From a virus, in the IMG/VR virus record IMGVR_UViG_3300027805_000008, positions 1 through 64,000 of that record: a stretch of 64,000 nt of DNA; one strand, written 5' to 3'. Made by a program: the position numbers and the translations under genes. How positions within the stretch are numbered: the first letter of the stretch is position 1; each line of letters begins with the position of its first letter. The notes beneath the pieces were generated by a model. The model did not search any database. It was not told the DNA's origin and saw only the letters and a program-made list of their open reading frames with translations. This document shows positions 47,546-57,565 of this stretch, piece after piece.

Positions 47546-48468
47546 TAACTAAGTTTGGTAAAAGATTTTTAACAAGCTATTTAGCTGGCAGCGAGTCGTT
47601 TTTAAATAAGGAGCTAGCATTTGGTATTGGTTCTACTGCTCCCAATTTAAAGGGAAATGATACAAGGCTAGAATTTGAATTTTATAGAATACCAGTAGAG
47701 TTATCAAGTTTTAATATTTTGCAAAGCGGGGTAGATATAGACGGAGACCCAGTATTTAATTACTTTGTGACATACAAATCAACAATTCCACAAGACATAT
47801 CTGGTGTTATTTCTGAAATAGGTCTGTACCCTGGTGGTAGACAGTCTTTCAATAACTTTGACAGTAAGTTTATAACATCATTTACAAATGAGTTTAACTG
47901 GTTTGATGGATCAGTTAATCCTACTTCTCAGGCAAATACTCAAGATTCTAATGGAGCGTATACCTTTTTGTCAAAGGTAAGTGATAGCATGATACGGGTA
48001 GATGTTGCATCTGGGCAAACAAAAGAATATATTAATACACTTATATCGGATGATATATCTGGATATAGCATAAATGACACAATATCTATTGCGTATAAAA
48101 AAGCGGATAATAATGTTTCTAAGATTAGAGTAAAGTTTTATAGTTCTGATTTAGCGTATTACTATGTAGACTTTACACCACAATCTGGAACAGGAGATAA
48201 GATTCAAACCCTGTCTCTAAGCAATCTTTTTTCAAACTATACAGCTTCTCCAAATTTACCAGACCCGTCATCAATAATAAAAATTGGAGTTGCAACAACA
48301 GCAACTGGCGGCGCCACAACAGTCTATTTTGATGCCATTAGAATAAACGATGAAGACACATTTGATCCAGGCTATGGGCTAATTAGTAGATCTATTTTAT
48401 CAACCCCATTAATTAAAAAACCTGGTAGACCAGTAGATATAGAATATAAATTACAGTTGGATTTTTAA
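47542..48468 (+). CDS. Minor tail protein (308 aa)
   Basis: ITKFGKRFLTSYLAGSESF and LAFGIGSTAP open the protein; a jelly-roll segment (residues about 100-270, FNWFDGSVNPTSQ to YFDAIRINDE) follows. It resembles actinophage minor tail proteins in length and position. Its role at the tail tip is inferred. Confidence 0.6.
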   Translation: MITKFGKRFLTSYLAGSESFLNKELAFGIGSTAPNLKGNDTRLEFEFYRIPVELSSFNILQSGVDIDGDPVFNYFVTYKSTIPQDISGVISEIGLYPGGRQSFNNFDSKFITSFTNEFNWFDGSVNPTSQANTQDSNGAYTFLSKVSDSMIRVDVASGQTKEYINTLISDDISGYSINDTISIAYKKADNNVSKIRVKFYSSDLAYYYVDFTPQSGTGDKIQTLSLSNLFSNYTASPNLPDPSSIIKIGVATTATGGATTVYFDAIRINDEDTFDPGYGLISRSILSTPLIKKPGRPVDIEYKLQLDF

Positions 48469-51441
48469 ATGGGAGCATTAGACGCAGCTAATTGGGAAAA
48501 GTGGTACGGTAGTGGTGCCAACTATCCTGATGATCTAAATAAAGATAATAAGGTAAAAACTGGTCAAGACTATTTTACAATACCAGTTGTTAATTTAAAA
48601 ATTGACTCTCCTTATTCTTTTAATTTTCAATGGAAATATCCAGATGGAACTGTTGGCCCATGGTCAGATGGACTATCTTTAACAACAGCTGATATTCCAG
48701 CATTAACTGTTCCTAAATTTTTAAATACAGATTTAAGTTATTTTAATGGACAATTAATTATTACATGGAATGGCCAAGATGCAAATGGTCAAGCATACAC
48801 TAAGGCATTCGACAGAGTAAATGTATATATAAAAGATGAGACCATAATTGGTTCACCCTACAGACTTGTTGGATTTTTAAAGTCTGCTGGAACCATAAGA
48901 GTTGCTGTGCCACCAAGAGCGCATAGCGTGAAGTTAACAGTAGTTTCGATAGACGGATCTGAATCCGATTTTAGTACAGCACAATTTGAAACTCCTAAAT
49001 TAATTCCAAATACACTGCCAACTACAGTCACTGGTTCATGGGTTGGTACAAACTTCAGTGTTGCTTTTAATCACAACCCCGCAGAAGAATTTTTTAGCTA
49101 TTATAAAGTTACACTTACTGCTGGTGGAACCTCAAAAGTATTTGACTTAGCCGCAGTTCCAGGAACTTCATCTCAATCATTTACGCTTAGCCTATCTCAA
49201 AATAGAGCAGCATTTGGAGTTCCTCAAACATCATTTAGTGGATCAGTAAAAACTGTTAATATATATGGCAATGAAGGATCTGAAGTTACGTTTTCTGCAG
49301 TATCTTATGTTAACGCACTGCCAGCAGCTACAATTGTAGCAACTCCAATTAGTAATGGGTATAGCGTTTCATATACAAGTCCAGCGGATGCAACATTTAA
49401 TACAATTGAAATTGAAGAAGTTGAATCTTCTAGTTCTACAGCACCTACAACTGGATTTACAAAAATATTTTCTGGATCAAGCAATCCAGCAGTTGTTATT
49501 GTTCCAAATACAAATAAACGATGGGTTAGAGCAAGATTTTCTGACAATATTGGAAGCTATGGAGTATATGGAGCAGCCGTAGCCGTTACCCCAACAAGTC
49601 CTGTAGTTGTTGATAATGATGGGCCACCAGATGTTGACTCCGTAACAACTTCAGGTGGATTAGATACCAGTGGAACAGTAGGCTTTAATGGATACGCAGA
49701 TATATCTTGGCCTGCCGTAACAACTGGCGGAATTCGTGGATACAGAATTAGATATAAGGCAACAACCTCTTCAGTATACTCTTATGCAGACTCACCTGGT
49801 TCTGGAACATCATATAAATTAACAGGCTTAGGTGCTGGACTAGTATATGAAGTAGCCGTTGCCACATATGACGAGTATAACAATACCTCTTCTAATTATG
49901 TTGCTGGTTCTAATGTTACTGTAGGCGGAACACCGTATATTGCAAGTACAGTAGATGTTACTGGATACTTTAAGGCAAAAGCAAATCCTACAGATTTAGA
50001 TAGCACAGCATTTAAATTTGGATACGGAGTAGATACAGGCAAAAGAGGACTTGTATTTAATCCAAATAACTATTGGTATATAGATTCTAATCAATCTGCA
50101 TCATTAAAAGTCGGCGGAGCAACAACAAATTACATTGAGTGGAATGGTGCATCCTTTGTCATAGATGGAGATCTAAGGGCTAAAAAGGGATCATTTAGTG
50201 GAAACGTTAATATAGCAAGTGGTGCTTCTTTATATAGTGGAACACTAACTGGCAATACTGTTACAGCTACTGGAGACACTGGTGGATCTTTATCTGGTGC
50301 TGGATATATATTAAATTCTTCTGGGCTTACCTTTAGCTCATCATCTGTTTCTGGAATTACAACAATAGATGCAACTACTGGCCGATTAACAACTGCTAGC
50401 GCAAATATTGGTGGATGGGATGTAACGTCAAGCACAATTAACAAAACTTCTGGCAGTGGAACAGTAACTATTGATTCTTCAAATGCTCAAATAAGAGTTT
50501 CAAGTCCAACGTATACAGCTGGTATAGCTACTCCAAATACTAATGCTGCAACCGACATTGTATTTTGGGCTGGTGGAGCAAGAGATACAAATGCTAATTT
50601 CTATGTAAGGGCAGACGGAACAGTTGTCATGAAATCAGCTGTTATTACTGGATATGCATCTGATGCAACACTAGATACGTTAGCTAAAAAAGATATGAGC
50701 AACGTAACTACTATCGATGGTGGTAAAATAACTACTGGGCAAATTAAATCATCGAATCATGTAGTTGGAACAGTTGCACAGCTTCCATTTTCAGGAGCAG
50801 GAACTTTAATTGATCTATCAAATGGCTCTATAATTTCTCCTCAATTTTACCTAAATGGATCAACTGGAACGGCAAGCTTTAAGGGAACATTATCTGCTGG
50901 AATTTCAATTGACACCCCAACAATTACTGCGGGAACAATTACTGGAGCTACGGTCACAGTAACTGCTGCAATTACATCTTCTGGTTTACCTAGCACAAGC
51001 GATAGCTCACTATCTGAATCAAATGATACAAACCAAGATGGATCTACTAGTTACGTTGGAAATACTACATTCAATCCGATACTAACATTACAAAACGGCA
51101 AAATATCATCAAACAGTATAATGAGAATAGAGGGGTCTAGCTATACTGAAATTTTATCTGGAGGAACTCAGTCTGCAATGTTTGATTCAACTAGATCTGC
51201 GTTAAATTTTACAACTGGACTCTATCTTGGAAATCCCGCAACATCTTCTTCTGCAAACGTACAGAATCATAGCACTCCATATATAACTGTAGATGCTAGA
51301 ATGCGTTTGAGAAAAGGTGCTCCACTTTTATATCCAGGCGGAACTGCTGGAGCATATATTAGAAACATTTACATTAAACAAACAACAAGTACACCTGCCG
51401 CAACAACGGGGCATGTAGGCGACGTTTTTATTACATACTAG
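48469..51441 (+). CDS. Minor tail protein with FN3 and fibre repeats (990 aa)
   Basis: Residues about 60-450 contain Ig/FN3-like modules (FSYYKVTLTAGGTSKVF, TGGIRGYRIRYKATTSSVYSY). The second half is a Ser/Thr-rich shaft with KTSGSGTVTIDSSNAQIRV and PQFYLNGSTGTASFKGTLSA, the self-trimerising region of phage fibres. The gene starts six bases after the previous stop. It is probably a central fibre or tail-tip host-binding protein. Confidence 0.65.
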   Translation: MGALDAANWEKWYGSGANYPDDLNKDNKVKTGQDYFTIPVVNLKIDSPYSFNFQWKYPDGTVGPWSDGLSLTTADIPALTVPKFLNTDLSYFNGQLIITWNGQDANGQAYTKAFDRVNVYIKDETIIGSPYRLVGFLKSAGTIRVAVPPRAHSVKLTVVSIDGSESDFSTAQFETPKLIPNTLPTTVTGSWVGTNFSVAFNHNPAEEFFSYYKVTLTAGGTSKVFDLAAVPGTSSQSFTLSLSQNRAAFGVPQTSFSGSVKTVNIYGNEGSEVTFSAVSYVNALPAATIVATPISNGYSVSYTSPADATFNTIEIEEVESSSSTAPTTGFTKIFSGSSNPAVVIVPNTNKRWVRARFSDNIGSYGVYGAAVAVTPTSPVVVDNDGPPDVDSVTTSGGLDTSGTVGFNGYADISWPAVTTGGIRGYRIRYKATTSSVYSYADSPGSGTSYKLTGLGAGLVYEVAVATYDEYNNTSSNYVAGSNVTVGGTPYIASTVDVTGYFKAKANPTDLDSTAFKFGYGVDTGKRGLVFNPNNYWYIDSNQSASLKVGGATTNYIEWNGASFVIDGDLRAKKGSFSGNVNIASGASLYSGTLTGNTVTATGDTGGSLSGAGYILNSSGLTFSSSSVSGITTIDATTGRLTTASANIGGWDVTSSTINKTSGSGTVTIDSSNAQIRVSSPTYTAGIATPNTNAATDIVFWAGGARDTNANFYVRADGTVVMKSAVITGYASDATLDTLAKKDMSNVTTIDGGKITTGQIKSSNHVVGTVAQLPFSGAGTLIDLSNGSIISPQFYLNGSTGTASFKGTLSAGISIDTPTITAGTITGATVTVTAAITSSGLPSTSDSSLSESNDTNQDGSTSYVGNTTFNPILTLQNGKISSNSIMRIEGSSYTEILSGGTQSAMFDSTRSALNFTTGLYLGNPATSSSANVQNHSTPYITVDARMRLRKGAPLLYPGGTAGAYIRNIYIKQTTSTPAATTGHVGDVFITY

Positions 51442-51449
51442 GAATATAG

Positions 51450-54400
51450 ATGCCAATATACGCTAAGATAGGAAGCAGCACTTGGTCAACAAATGCCAAA
51501 AAGGTATGGGTTAAAGCAAGTGACGGTTGGAAGTCTGCCACAAGATTATTTGCAAAGACAGTTGCTGGTTGGGTTCAAATGTGGCCTGGAGATGCTCCAG
51601 CATCAAGCTTAACAGATCCAATTGATATAAGGCTTACTGGATACAATGGTCCAAGGGCAAGCAGTCCAGAATATATAAATACAGTGTTATATGGTAATGA
51701 TGGAACTATTACTGGCGCAACACCGATTACTGTAAATTCAAGAAGAATGAAAATATCTGAAGACAATACTGGAAATACGACTAGATATCAGCTAGAGACA
51801 ACAGATGTTTATAACTTAACCAGCAACTCTGAGACAAATATTGGTTTTAAAAGATTTATGGCTGATGGATGGTGGTTGTTTTACGAGCTTGTTGCCTCTA
51901 ACGTATGGTCTCCATTTCCTCCAGGAACTACTTTATATTCTCCAGCAATTAAAATCATAAAGCAGGCTCCAACATTTAGCGCAAACTCGCCGTCTTTATC
52001 GCAAGATTACTCAACATCAAATCCATTTTTTTCTTTAAGCTTTTCATTCAGCGACACTTGGTGGAAGTCAGCAGATCTTTCTAGGTCTTATATTAGGTGG
52101 TGGAGAAATACATCTAAGACTCCTGGCGGAACAGAAATAAAAACTACATATATACAAGATATATCTGGACTTTCAACTACTAGAAGTGGCGGGCAGTATG
52201 AAGAATATGACGGTCAAGGGACAACAGTAAGTGGGAATGATTATCACTCAGAGATCGGCGGTATTCCAGCAGGCCAATATATAATAGCTCAAGTTGTTTT
52301 AATTAATTCATACACTGATCACTATGGAGGATTCGTTTCTGCTTTTGTTTCTACAGGAGACAAACCATCAATAACAAGCCTTACAGTTACAGATGATAAC
52401 GGTAATGGCGTTGTTGATAATCAATCTCCTCCTAGAATTATGTCAGATGGTTGGTTAAACTTTACTGCAACTGTATCAGATGCATTGTCATCTACCTATT
52501 ATTTATTAGAGCCTAGAATGTATAACTGGGTAAATGGAAATACATATGAGTTTAATACGGCTAACATAATAGGAAGCACTTCATGGCCGACTGACCTTGG
52601 CCCATCATCTGTTTCATTAAATGGAACTACAGCAACTGTAACATGGAGAATATATATTGAGCCAACTACTATTTATAATATTGGAACTCCAACATATTCT
52701 GGTGGACAAGCCAGATGGCAATTTGAATTTAGAGTAAGTGCACGAGCATCTTCAACTTCAACAAATGCATCAGCTTCTTATTTTACTGGAATCGCATCTT
52801 TGGGTGCAGATACTGTATATATGCAGGGGCTAGATGTTCCAGCCATGGTTAATGTTCATCCGTCTTCAGCAATGACATTGAATGTAAGCACAACAACACC
52901 AACTTTTGGATCTTCTGTAACATTTTCTGGAACAACAGTAGGATATCCAACATCTACATATTCTTCTTTTCCAAGAAGATACCTTATAGATTATGGTGAT
53001 GGAACAAATAGCGGTTGGCAATTTTTTTCAACTGGAACAAGCAATCCAAGTTTTTCAGGAATAACTAAAACATATTCTAATTCAGGAACCTATATAGCTA
53101 CATTAAAATGGGAGCCTCAAGGAGATCCATCAAGAAGTACTAGATCTAGAGTTATTACTATGGGGGCAAATCTTGCTCCTCCTACAAGTACATCAATAGT
53201 ATCTGTAAACAGATTAACAGATACTGAAACTAGAGTTATAGTTTCTTCTTCTGGTGGAAGCGGACCATACTATCAAATGTATTGGCAGTCTGGATCTACA
53301 GCCCCATCAACTACAAATTATGACGCAGCATCTACAACAAGCACAGTAACAGAAGACTTTAGTTTTGCAAATGGAATTACCTATTATTTTTATATTAGAT
53401 CTTCTTCAGAAAATTTAGGAAACACAATTACAGGAGGAACAGCTACTGGTGGAACATATAGTAATTATGGGCCAACAACAGGGGCAGCATCCTATACGTT
53501 TGCCCAACCAACTGGAAGCGTTAGCGTTTCTCCATCATCTGGAACTGCAGGAACTACACAATTTACAGCAAATCCTTCAGTAAGCTCAGCTCCTACTGCA
53601 AATATATCATATCAATGGCAATTTTTTGAAAGTGCTACAATTGGATGGGTTGCAATATCTGGAGCTACATCTTCAACTTATACACCACCATCAAATTATG
53701 TTTCTTTATATGGGGCTTCTTTAAGGTGTCAAATAACTGCAAATAACGGCGTTGGAACCACTCTTACAACAGCATCTTCAACCGTAACTGTTGCTGCAGC
53801 AGCAACAAAACTTACTACCCCAACAAATGTTTCTGCATCAGATACTAGAACTGACGGAATTCAAGTCTCTTGGACAAATGTTTCAAATGCTGCAACATAT
53901 GGAGTCTGGTGGGGAGGAGCCCCCAGTTATGATAGTAGCCCAGATTTTGGTGGACCAAATAATAATGGCGGGGTATCTATTACGTCTTCACCATTTTTAG
54001 ATACTGCAGCTCCAGTAGGATCAAGAACATATTACGTTCAGGCTTTTCCTTCAACAGGTTCTACTACATTTTTAAAATCAGACTGGTCTGCTGGAGATTC
54101 TGGAACAAGGCTTGAAGCGCTAGCAAAACTTGCAACACCTACTGGAGTTAATGCATCAGATACTAGAACTGACGGGGTAAACGTTACATGGAATGCAGTT
54201 AGCGGTGCTGCATATTATGGAGTCTGGTATGGAGGAGCTCCAGGTTACGACTCTAGTCCAGATTTTGGTGGACCAAATAATCCTACTTTAATTACTGGAA
54301 CATCCTATCTTGATACGGCCATTGGTGCTGGAGTAACAAGAGACTATTATGTCCAGGCGTTTCGTTCTGGAAATCCAACAGGAACAAAGTCTGATTGGGG

Positions 54401-55046
54401 TGGTCCTAATTCTGGAACAAGGCTGGCCTTAGTAAGTATTCCATCTGGTGGATCGGTAACGCTAAATGGAGGAAATACTGTTGGAAGTATAATAACTGCA
54501 TCTACAAGCGGTTGGAGCGGTTCCCCTACATCATATGACGTGTATATAACAACAGCATTGTCTCCAAATACTCCTACTTCTGGAAGCTCTCGTGTTGCTT
54601 CAAGCGGTGGTGGAACATCGGCCTCGTATTCCATTACATCTGGAGATGCAGTTTCTCCAGTTAACGTATTTAGAGCATTTGCAACAGCAAGCAATAGCGC
54701 TGGAACATCTGGAACTGTTCAGTCTTCAAACACAATCACTACTCAGGCGGCTGTAACGGGAACAGCTCCTTCAACTCCAACTGGATTGAGTAATTCATAT
54801 TCATCTGGACCATCATGGACTGGATCTTGGTCTGCGTCAAGTGGTACGGCGACGATTACATATTTCTGGACACTATACCAGTCTTCTTCTAATGGAGGAG
54901 CAATTACTGCAACGGCAAGCGGAAATACAACTGGAACATCTTTTACAAGATCAATGTCAAGCGCAAACGGACTTTGGGCATACTTTACAGTATTTGCAAG
55001 CAACTCGTTTGGCACATCTGGAACGGCTACATCCCCATGGGCATAA
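51450..55046 (+). CDS. Large tail protein with PKD and duplicated FN3 modules (1198 aa)
   Basis: Residues about 1-40 contain KVWVKASDGWKSATRLFAKT. A PKD-like domain (YLIDYGDGTNSGWQFFSTG) occurs at about 510-530. Two FN3-like modules are almost identical: SASDTRTDGIQVSWTNV (about residue 792) and NASDTRTDGVNVTWNAV (about 899), each followed by a Y-D-S-S-P-D-F-G-G-P-N-N block. The recent duplication suggests length variation of a receptor-binding stalk. Confidence 0.65.
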   Translation: MPIYAKIGSSTWSTNAKKVWVKASDGWKSATRLFAKTVAGWVQMWPGDAPASSLTDPIDIRLTGYNGPRASSPEYINTVLYGNDGTITGATPITVNSRRMKISEDNTGNTTRYQLETTDVYNLTSNSETNIGFKRFMADGWWLFYELVASNVWSPFPPGTTLYSPAIKIIKQAPTFSANSPSLSQDYSTSNPFFSLSFSFSDTWWKSADLSRSYIRWWRNTSKTPGGTEIKTTYIQDISGLSTTRSGGQYEEYDGQGTTVSGNDYHSEIGGIPAGQYIIAQVVLINSYTDHYGGFVSAFVSTGDKPSITSLTVTDDNGNGVVDNQSPPRIMSDGWLNFTATVSDALSSTYYLLEPRMYNWVNGNTYEFNTANIIGSTSWPTDLGPSSVSLNGTTATVTWRIYIEPTTIYNIGTPTYSGGQARWQFEFRVSARASSTSTNASASYFTGIASLGADTVYMQGLDVPAMVNVHPSSAMTLNVSTTTPTFGSSVTFSGTTVGYPTSTYSSFPRRYLIDYGDGTNSGWQFFSTGTSNPSFSGITKTYSNSGTYIATLKWEPQGDPSRSTRSRVITMGANLAPPTSTSIVSVNRLTDTETRVIVSSSGGSGPYYQMYWQSGSTAPSTTNYDAASTTSTVTEDFSFANGITYYFYIRSSSENLGNTITGGTATGGTYSNYGPTTGAASYTFAQPTGSVSVSPSSGTAGTTQFTANPSVSSAPTANISYQWQFFESATIGWVAISGATSSTYTPPSNYVSLYGASLRCQITANNGVGTTLTTASSTVTVAAAATKLTTPTNVSASDTRTDGIQVSWTNVSNAATYGVWWGGAPSYDSSPDFGGPNNNGGVSITSSPFLDTAAPVGSRTYYVQAFPSTGSTTFLKSDWSAGDSGTRLEALAKLATPTGVNASDTRTDGVNVTWNAVSGAAYYGVWYGGAPGYDSSPDFGGPNNPTLITGTSYLDTAIGAGVTRDYYVQAFRSGNPTGTKSDWGGPNSGTRLALVSIPSGGSVTLNGGNTVGSIITASTSGWSGSPTSYDVYITTALSPNTPTSGSSRVASSGGGTSASYSITSGDAVSPVNVFRAFATASNSAGTSGTVQSSNTITTQAAVTGTAPSTPTGLSNSYSSGPSWTGSWSASSGTATITYFWTLYQSSSNGGAITATASGNTTGTSFTRSMSSANGLWAYFTVFASNSFGTSGTATSPWA

Positions 55047-55246
55047 CTTTAGAAGAAAAAATTGATATTATTAATAATAGAATTGATAATATGAATATCC
55101 ATATAGAAATTCTTGAGCGTGATATTGCTAGTAATCCAAACGATGACGTTGAGGGTAAAAGGCCCAGGATAGAAGTTTTGAATGACTTTTACCTTAAAAG
55201 ATCACTTATGCTGCAAGAAAGGGAAGCCTTGACTAATCAAGGTTAA
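55037..55246 (+). CDS. Small coiled-coil tail protein (69 aa), paralogue of 55275-55505
   Basis: The start MGITLEEKIDIINNRIDNMN overlaps the end of the previous gene by 10 bp. It shares the pattern EEK-x-x-I-N/V-x-I, a central acidic-proline gap and REAL/RDSL with 55275-55505. Predicted a short coiled coil. It may be a fibre accessory or tail chaperone. Confidence 0.6.
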   Translation: MGITLEEKIDIINNRIDNMNIHIEILERDIASNPNDDVEGKRPRIEVLNDFYLKRSLMLQEREALTNQG

Positions 55247-55274
55247 ATGATATAATTATGAAAGGAGGTAGATT

Positions 55275-55505
55275 ATGACTATTGAATTAACAAATGAAGA
55301 AAAGTTGAGTATTGTTAATCAGCATATCAAGTCTATAGATTATAGCATTTATGGACTACAGCTAGATTTGATGGAAGCTCAAGCACTTGATACCCCAGAT
55401 CCAATACAGATCTCGTCTGTTAGTGGAAGAATTACTTCTGCTAACGCTAGAAGATCCGTACTTGTCACTGAAAGAGATTCTTTGACACCTGAAACAGAAG
55501 AGTAA
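55275..55505 (+). CDS. Small coiled-coil tail protein (76 aa)
   Basis: MTIELTNEEKLSIVNQHIKS and ARRSVLVTERDSLTPETEE repeat the skeleton of 55037-55246. A ribosome site AAAGGAGGTAG and a TATAAT (55251-55256) precede it. The paired genes probably arose by duplication. Confidence 0.6.
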   Translation: MTIELTNEEKLSIVNQHIKSIDYSIYGLQLDLMEAQALDTPDPIQISSVSGRITSANARRSVLVTERDSLTPETEE

Positions 55506-55509
55506 ATAA

Positions 55510-55713
55510 ATGGCAGATAAGGCTCAGTTAGTAATAACAGCATTACAGCAAAGAATCGGCGAAATTGTTTCTAATTACGAAACTCAAATTGCAATTTTAC
55601 GTGCAGACTATACAAATGCTATGGAGCAGTTGAATAATAAAGAAAGAGAAGCGGATGCTAAAGTTGAAGCGGCAGAAGCCTATTCAGAAAAACTTAATAA
55701 CCTTACCGACTAA
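55510..55713 (+). CDS. Coiled-coil microprotein (67 aa)
   Basis: A continuous amphipathic helix, QQRIGEIVSNYETQIAILRA to NKEREADAKVEAAEAYSEK, predicting a parallel coiled coil. It starts four bases after the previous stop. A role in tail assembly or fibre trimerisation is plausible. Confidence 0.55.
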   Translation: MADKAQLVITALQQRIGEIVSNYETQIAILRADYTNAMEQLNNKEREADAKVEAAEAYSEKLNNLTD

Positions 55714-56059
55714 TTTCCCTTCAGGTATTGCTGTTAAAACAGATAAAGATACCTATTGGATTAAAGACGGTAAAAGGTACAGGCTAATTTCAGATAGGGC
55801 CGCCCAGTCTTGGTGTTTTACTACGGTATTAGCAACTGAGGCGGCATTATCGGGAATTAAATTGGCTGGTAAGCTAGGCTTCAGAGACGGTACCTTGATC
55901 AAGAATGTTGCTGATGGTAAAATGTATTTATTGTCACAAAATAAACTAAGACACATTGTTGACCCAGATTCTTTTAATAAGTATGGTTTAGATAGGTCAA
56001 AAATGATTGAGGTTTCAGAAAAAGAAATTTCAGCACATGATTTAGGAGAAAGTATATAA
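55655..56059 (+). CDS. Tail protein with KDG/YLI-type repeats (134 aa)
   Basis: The frame starts MLKLKRQKPIQKN, overlapping the previous gene by 59 bp; the start is uncertain because no clear ribosome site exists. Two blocks, TDKDTYWIKDGKRYRLISD and NVADGKMYLLSQNKLRHIVD, are repeats of a small beta unit resembling bacterial surface repeats. It is coupled to the next gene by a one-base overlap. Confidence 0.5.
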   Translation: MLKLKRQKPIQKNLITLPTNFPSGIAVKTDKDTYWIKDGKRYRLISDRAAQSWCFTTVLATEAALSGIKLAGKLGFRDGTLIKNVADGKMYLLSQNKLRHIVDPDSFNKYGLDRSKMIEVSEKEISAHDLGESI

Positions 56060-56493
56060 TGAGCGACACATTTAACGATGGAGATCCAATAGATGCAACA
56101 CTATTACAAAAATTAAAAACAGATGTTGCTAAGGCTACTGCATTGGCTGGAGCAAAAGTTAGTGCTGGTTCAAACATTAATGTTGGCGATCTTACAGATA
56201 GGAGTGCAGGAGATATCACAACCCCTACATTTTTTGGAGGAAAAACGTCTTCTCAAAAAGTAATTAAGGGTATTCGTTCTACATTCAATATTGATTATTC
56301 AGGTGCTAAATTTTCTGGCAAGCCTTCCGCAATAACACTAACAGCTATTTCTAAGGATGGACTTGCGGATATAAATGAACCATCTATAATTAGTGGATCT
56401 GTTACACAGACTGGTGCAGAGGCACAAATATGGGGTGCTGGAGATCCTAAAACCATAACATTGTTTTTTATAGCAGTACAAAATCAAAATTAA
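56059..56493 (+). CDS. Tail protein, fibre tip (144 aa)
   Basis: The first half is a helix and strand (MSDTFNDGDPIDATLLQKLK) and the second a beta sandwich ending LFFIAVQNQN. The segment DGDPIDA ... LL is common in phage tail-tip proteins. It is the last structural gene before the replication block. Confidence 0.55.
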   Translation: MSDTFNDGDPIDATLLQKLKTDVAKATALAGAKVSAGSNINVGDLTDRSAGDITTPTFFGGKTSSQKVIKGIRSTFNIDYSGAKFSGKPSAITLTAISKDGLADINEPSIISGSVTQTGAEAQIWGAGDPKTITLFFIAVQNQN

Positions 56494-56497
56494 TCTA

Positions 56498-56525
56498 TTG
56501 ACAATCTAATTCTATATGCTACAAT
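56498..56525 (+). promoter_or_regulatory. Promoter TTGACA/TACAAT
   Basis: TTGACA, 16 bp, TACAAT. It lies immediately upstream of an intrinsic terminator, so transcripts would end within about 30 bases unless antitermination occurs. Confidence 0.6.
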
Positions 56526-56539
56526 TTAGATAATATCAA

Positions 56540-56564
56540 GGTCACGACTCCGTGACCCTTTTTT
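56540..56564 (+). terminator. Terminator between structural and replication blocks
   Basis: GGTCACG/CGTGACC stem with loop ACTC, then C and six T. It sits 46 bases after the last tail gene. Confidence 0.8.
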
Positions 56565-56579
56565 ACGCAGGGAAGTTAA

Positions 56580-57380
56580 ATGACAAACGATTTAAAATGG
56601 ATGTTGTCATCCGATCAGCAATTCCCTTATCAAGATGATAAGATGATTGCGCTATGGTTTAAAGTTATGAAGTGGTTTAAGCCAGATGTGGTAGATTATC
56701 TAGGTGATACTGACGACCAAGCTTGCTATAGCAAATATACGGAAGGAAGATCTGCAGAATTTCTTCAACTTCATAAAGATGACAGTCGTGATTTAATTGT
56801 TCCAATGATGCGTCATGAGGCAAAAGGTGCGAGAGATTTTTATGCAAAGACTCGTGAGATGCTTCCAGATGCACAATTATTTTCAGCATTAGGAAACCAC
56901 GATATACGAATCTTTGATTACATAGATAAAAAGCTTCCAGATTATGCAAAGGATGTTACTCCAGAGTCGCTATGGTCTTTAGATTCATTGGGTTACGAGT
57001 ATATTTATTATGACTCATTGCCTAAACGCCGATTTGGAGATGTTCACGTACATCACGGAATTTCTATTGCAGCAACGGGATCTGTTCGTAAGGATATGGA
57101 AGACCTACAGGTATCACTTATTAGAGGCCACTCACACAGAATTGCTTCCCATATGGTAACATATGAACTTAGAAACGGTGGCGAAGGAGAAACTCTTCGT
57201 GGTTATGAGATAGGACACATGTGTGATGAAAAGGGTCCAGGAATGAAGTATACTCAGCATCATGATTGGCAAAAGGGATTTGCTATTGCACATATTGTAA
57301 ATGACTATCCACATATTCAGATGATTCATATTGCTCCAGACTACTCTTGCGTTGTAGATGGGAAGACATTCTCGATATGA
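56580..57380 (+). CDS. Metallophosphoesterase (266 aa)
   Basis: Calcineurin-like signature: SSDQQF (D12), LGDTDD (G42-D43), GNHD (105-108), HHG (158-160) and GHSH (183-186). These supply the two-metal site; the usual first DxH is DxQ here (D12-Q13-Q14), which may change metal binding. Substrates in phages range from nucleotides to RNA or DNA ends. It is the first gene of the replication block. Confidence 0.8.
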   Translation: MTNDLKWMLSSDQQFPYQDDKMIALWFKVMKWFKPDVVDYLGDTDDQACYSKYTEGRSAEFLQLHKDDSRDLIVPMMRHEAKGARDFYAKTREMLPDAQLFSALGNHDIRIFDYIDKKLPDYAKDVTPESLWSLDSLGYEYIYYDSLPKRRFGDVHVHHGISIAATGSVRKDMEDLQVSLIRGHSHRIASHMVTYELRNGGEGETLRGYEIGHMCDEKGPGMKYTQHHDWQKGFAIAHIVNDYPHIQMIHIAPDYSCVVDGKTFSI

Positions 57381-57565
57381 TGAAATGTGGAAGGTGTAAC
57401 GGAAGAGTCTTTATTGATAGAGTATTCTCTCAAAAACTACACACAGAATTGTTTTGCATCCTATGCGGAAAGCGTTGGATGATCAATAAAGAAACGAATG
57501 CATTCGGTAAATGGCTAGAGAAAACAGACAGCGACTACGCAAAAAATTCGTCTATTTCTTCTTAA
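57377..57565 (+). CDS. Zinc-ribbon protein (62 aa)
   Basis: MMKCGRCNGRVFIDRVF, then CILCGKRW; two CxxC pairs 22 residues apart. The start overlaps the previous stop (ATATGATG). A basic middle suggests nucleic-acid binding. It is a small regulator or replication accessory by position. Confidence 0.6.
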   Translation: MMKCGRCNGRVFIDRVFSQKLHTELFCILCGKRWMINKETNAFGKWLEKTDSDYAKNSSISS

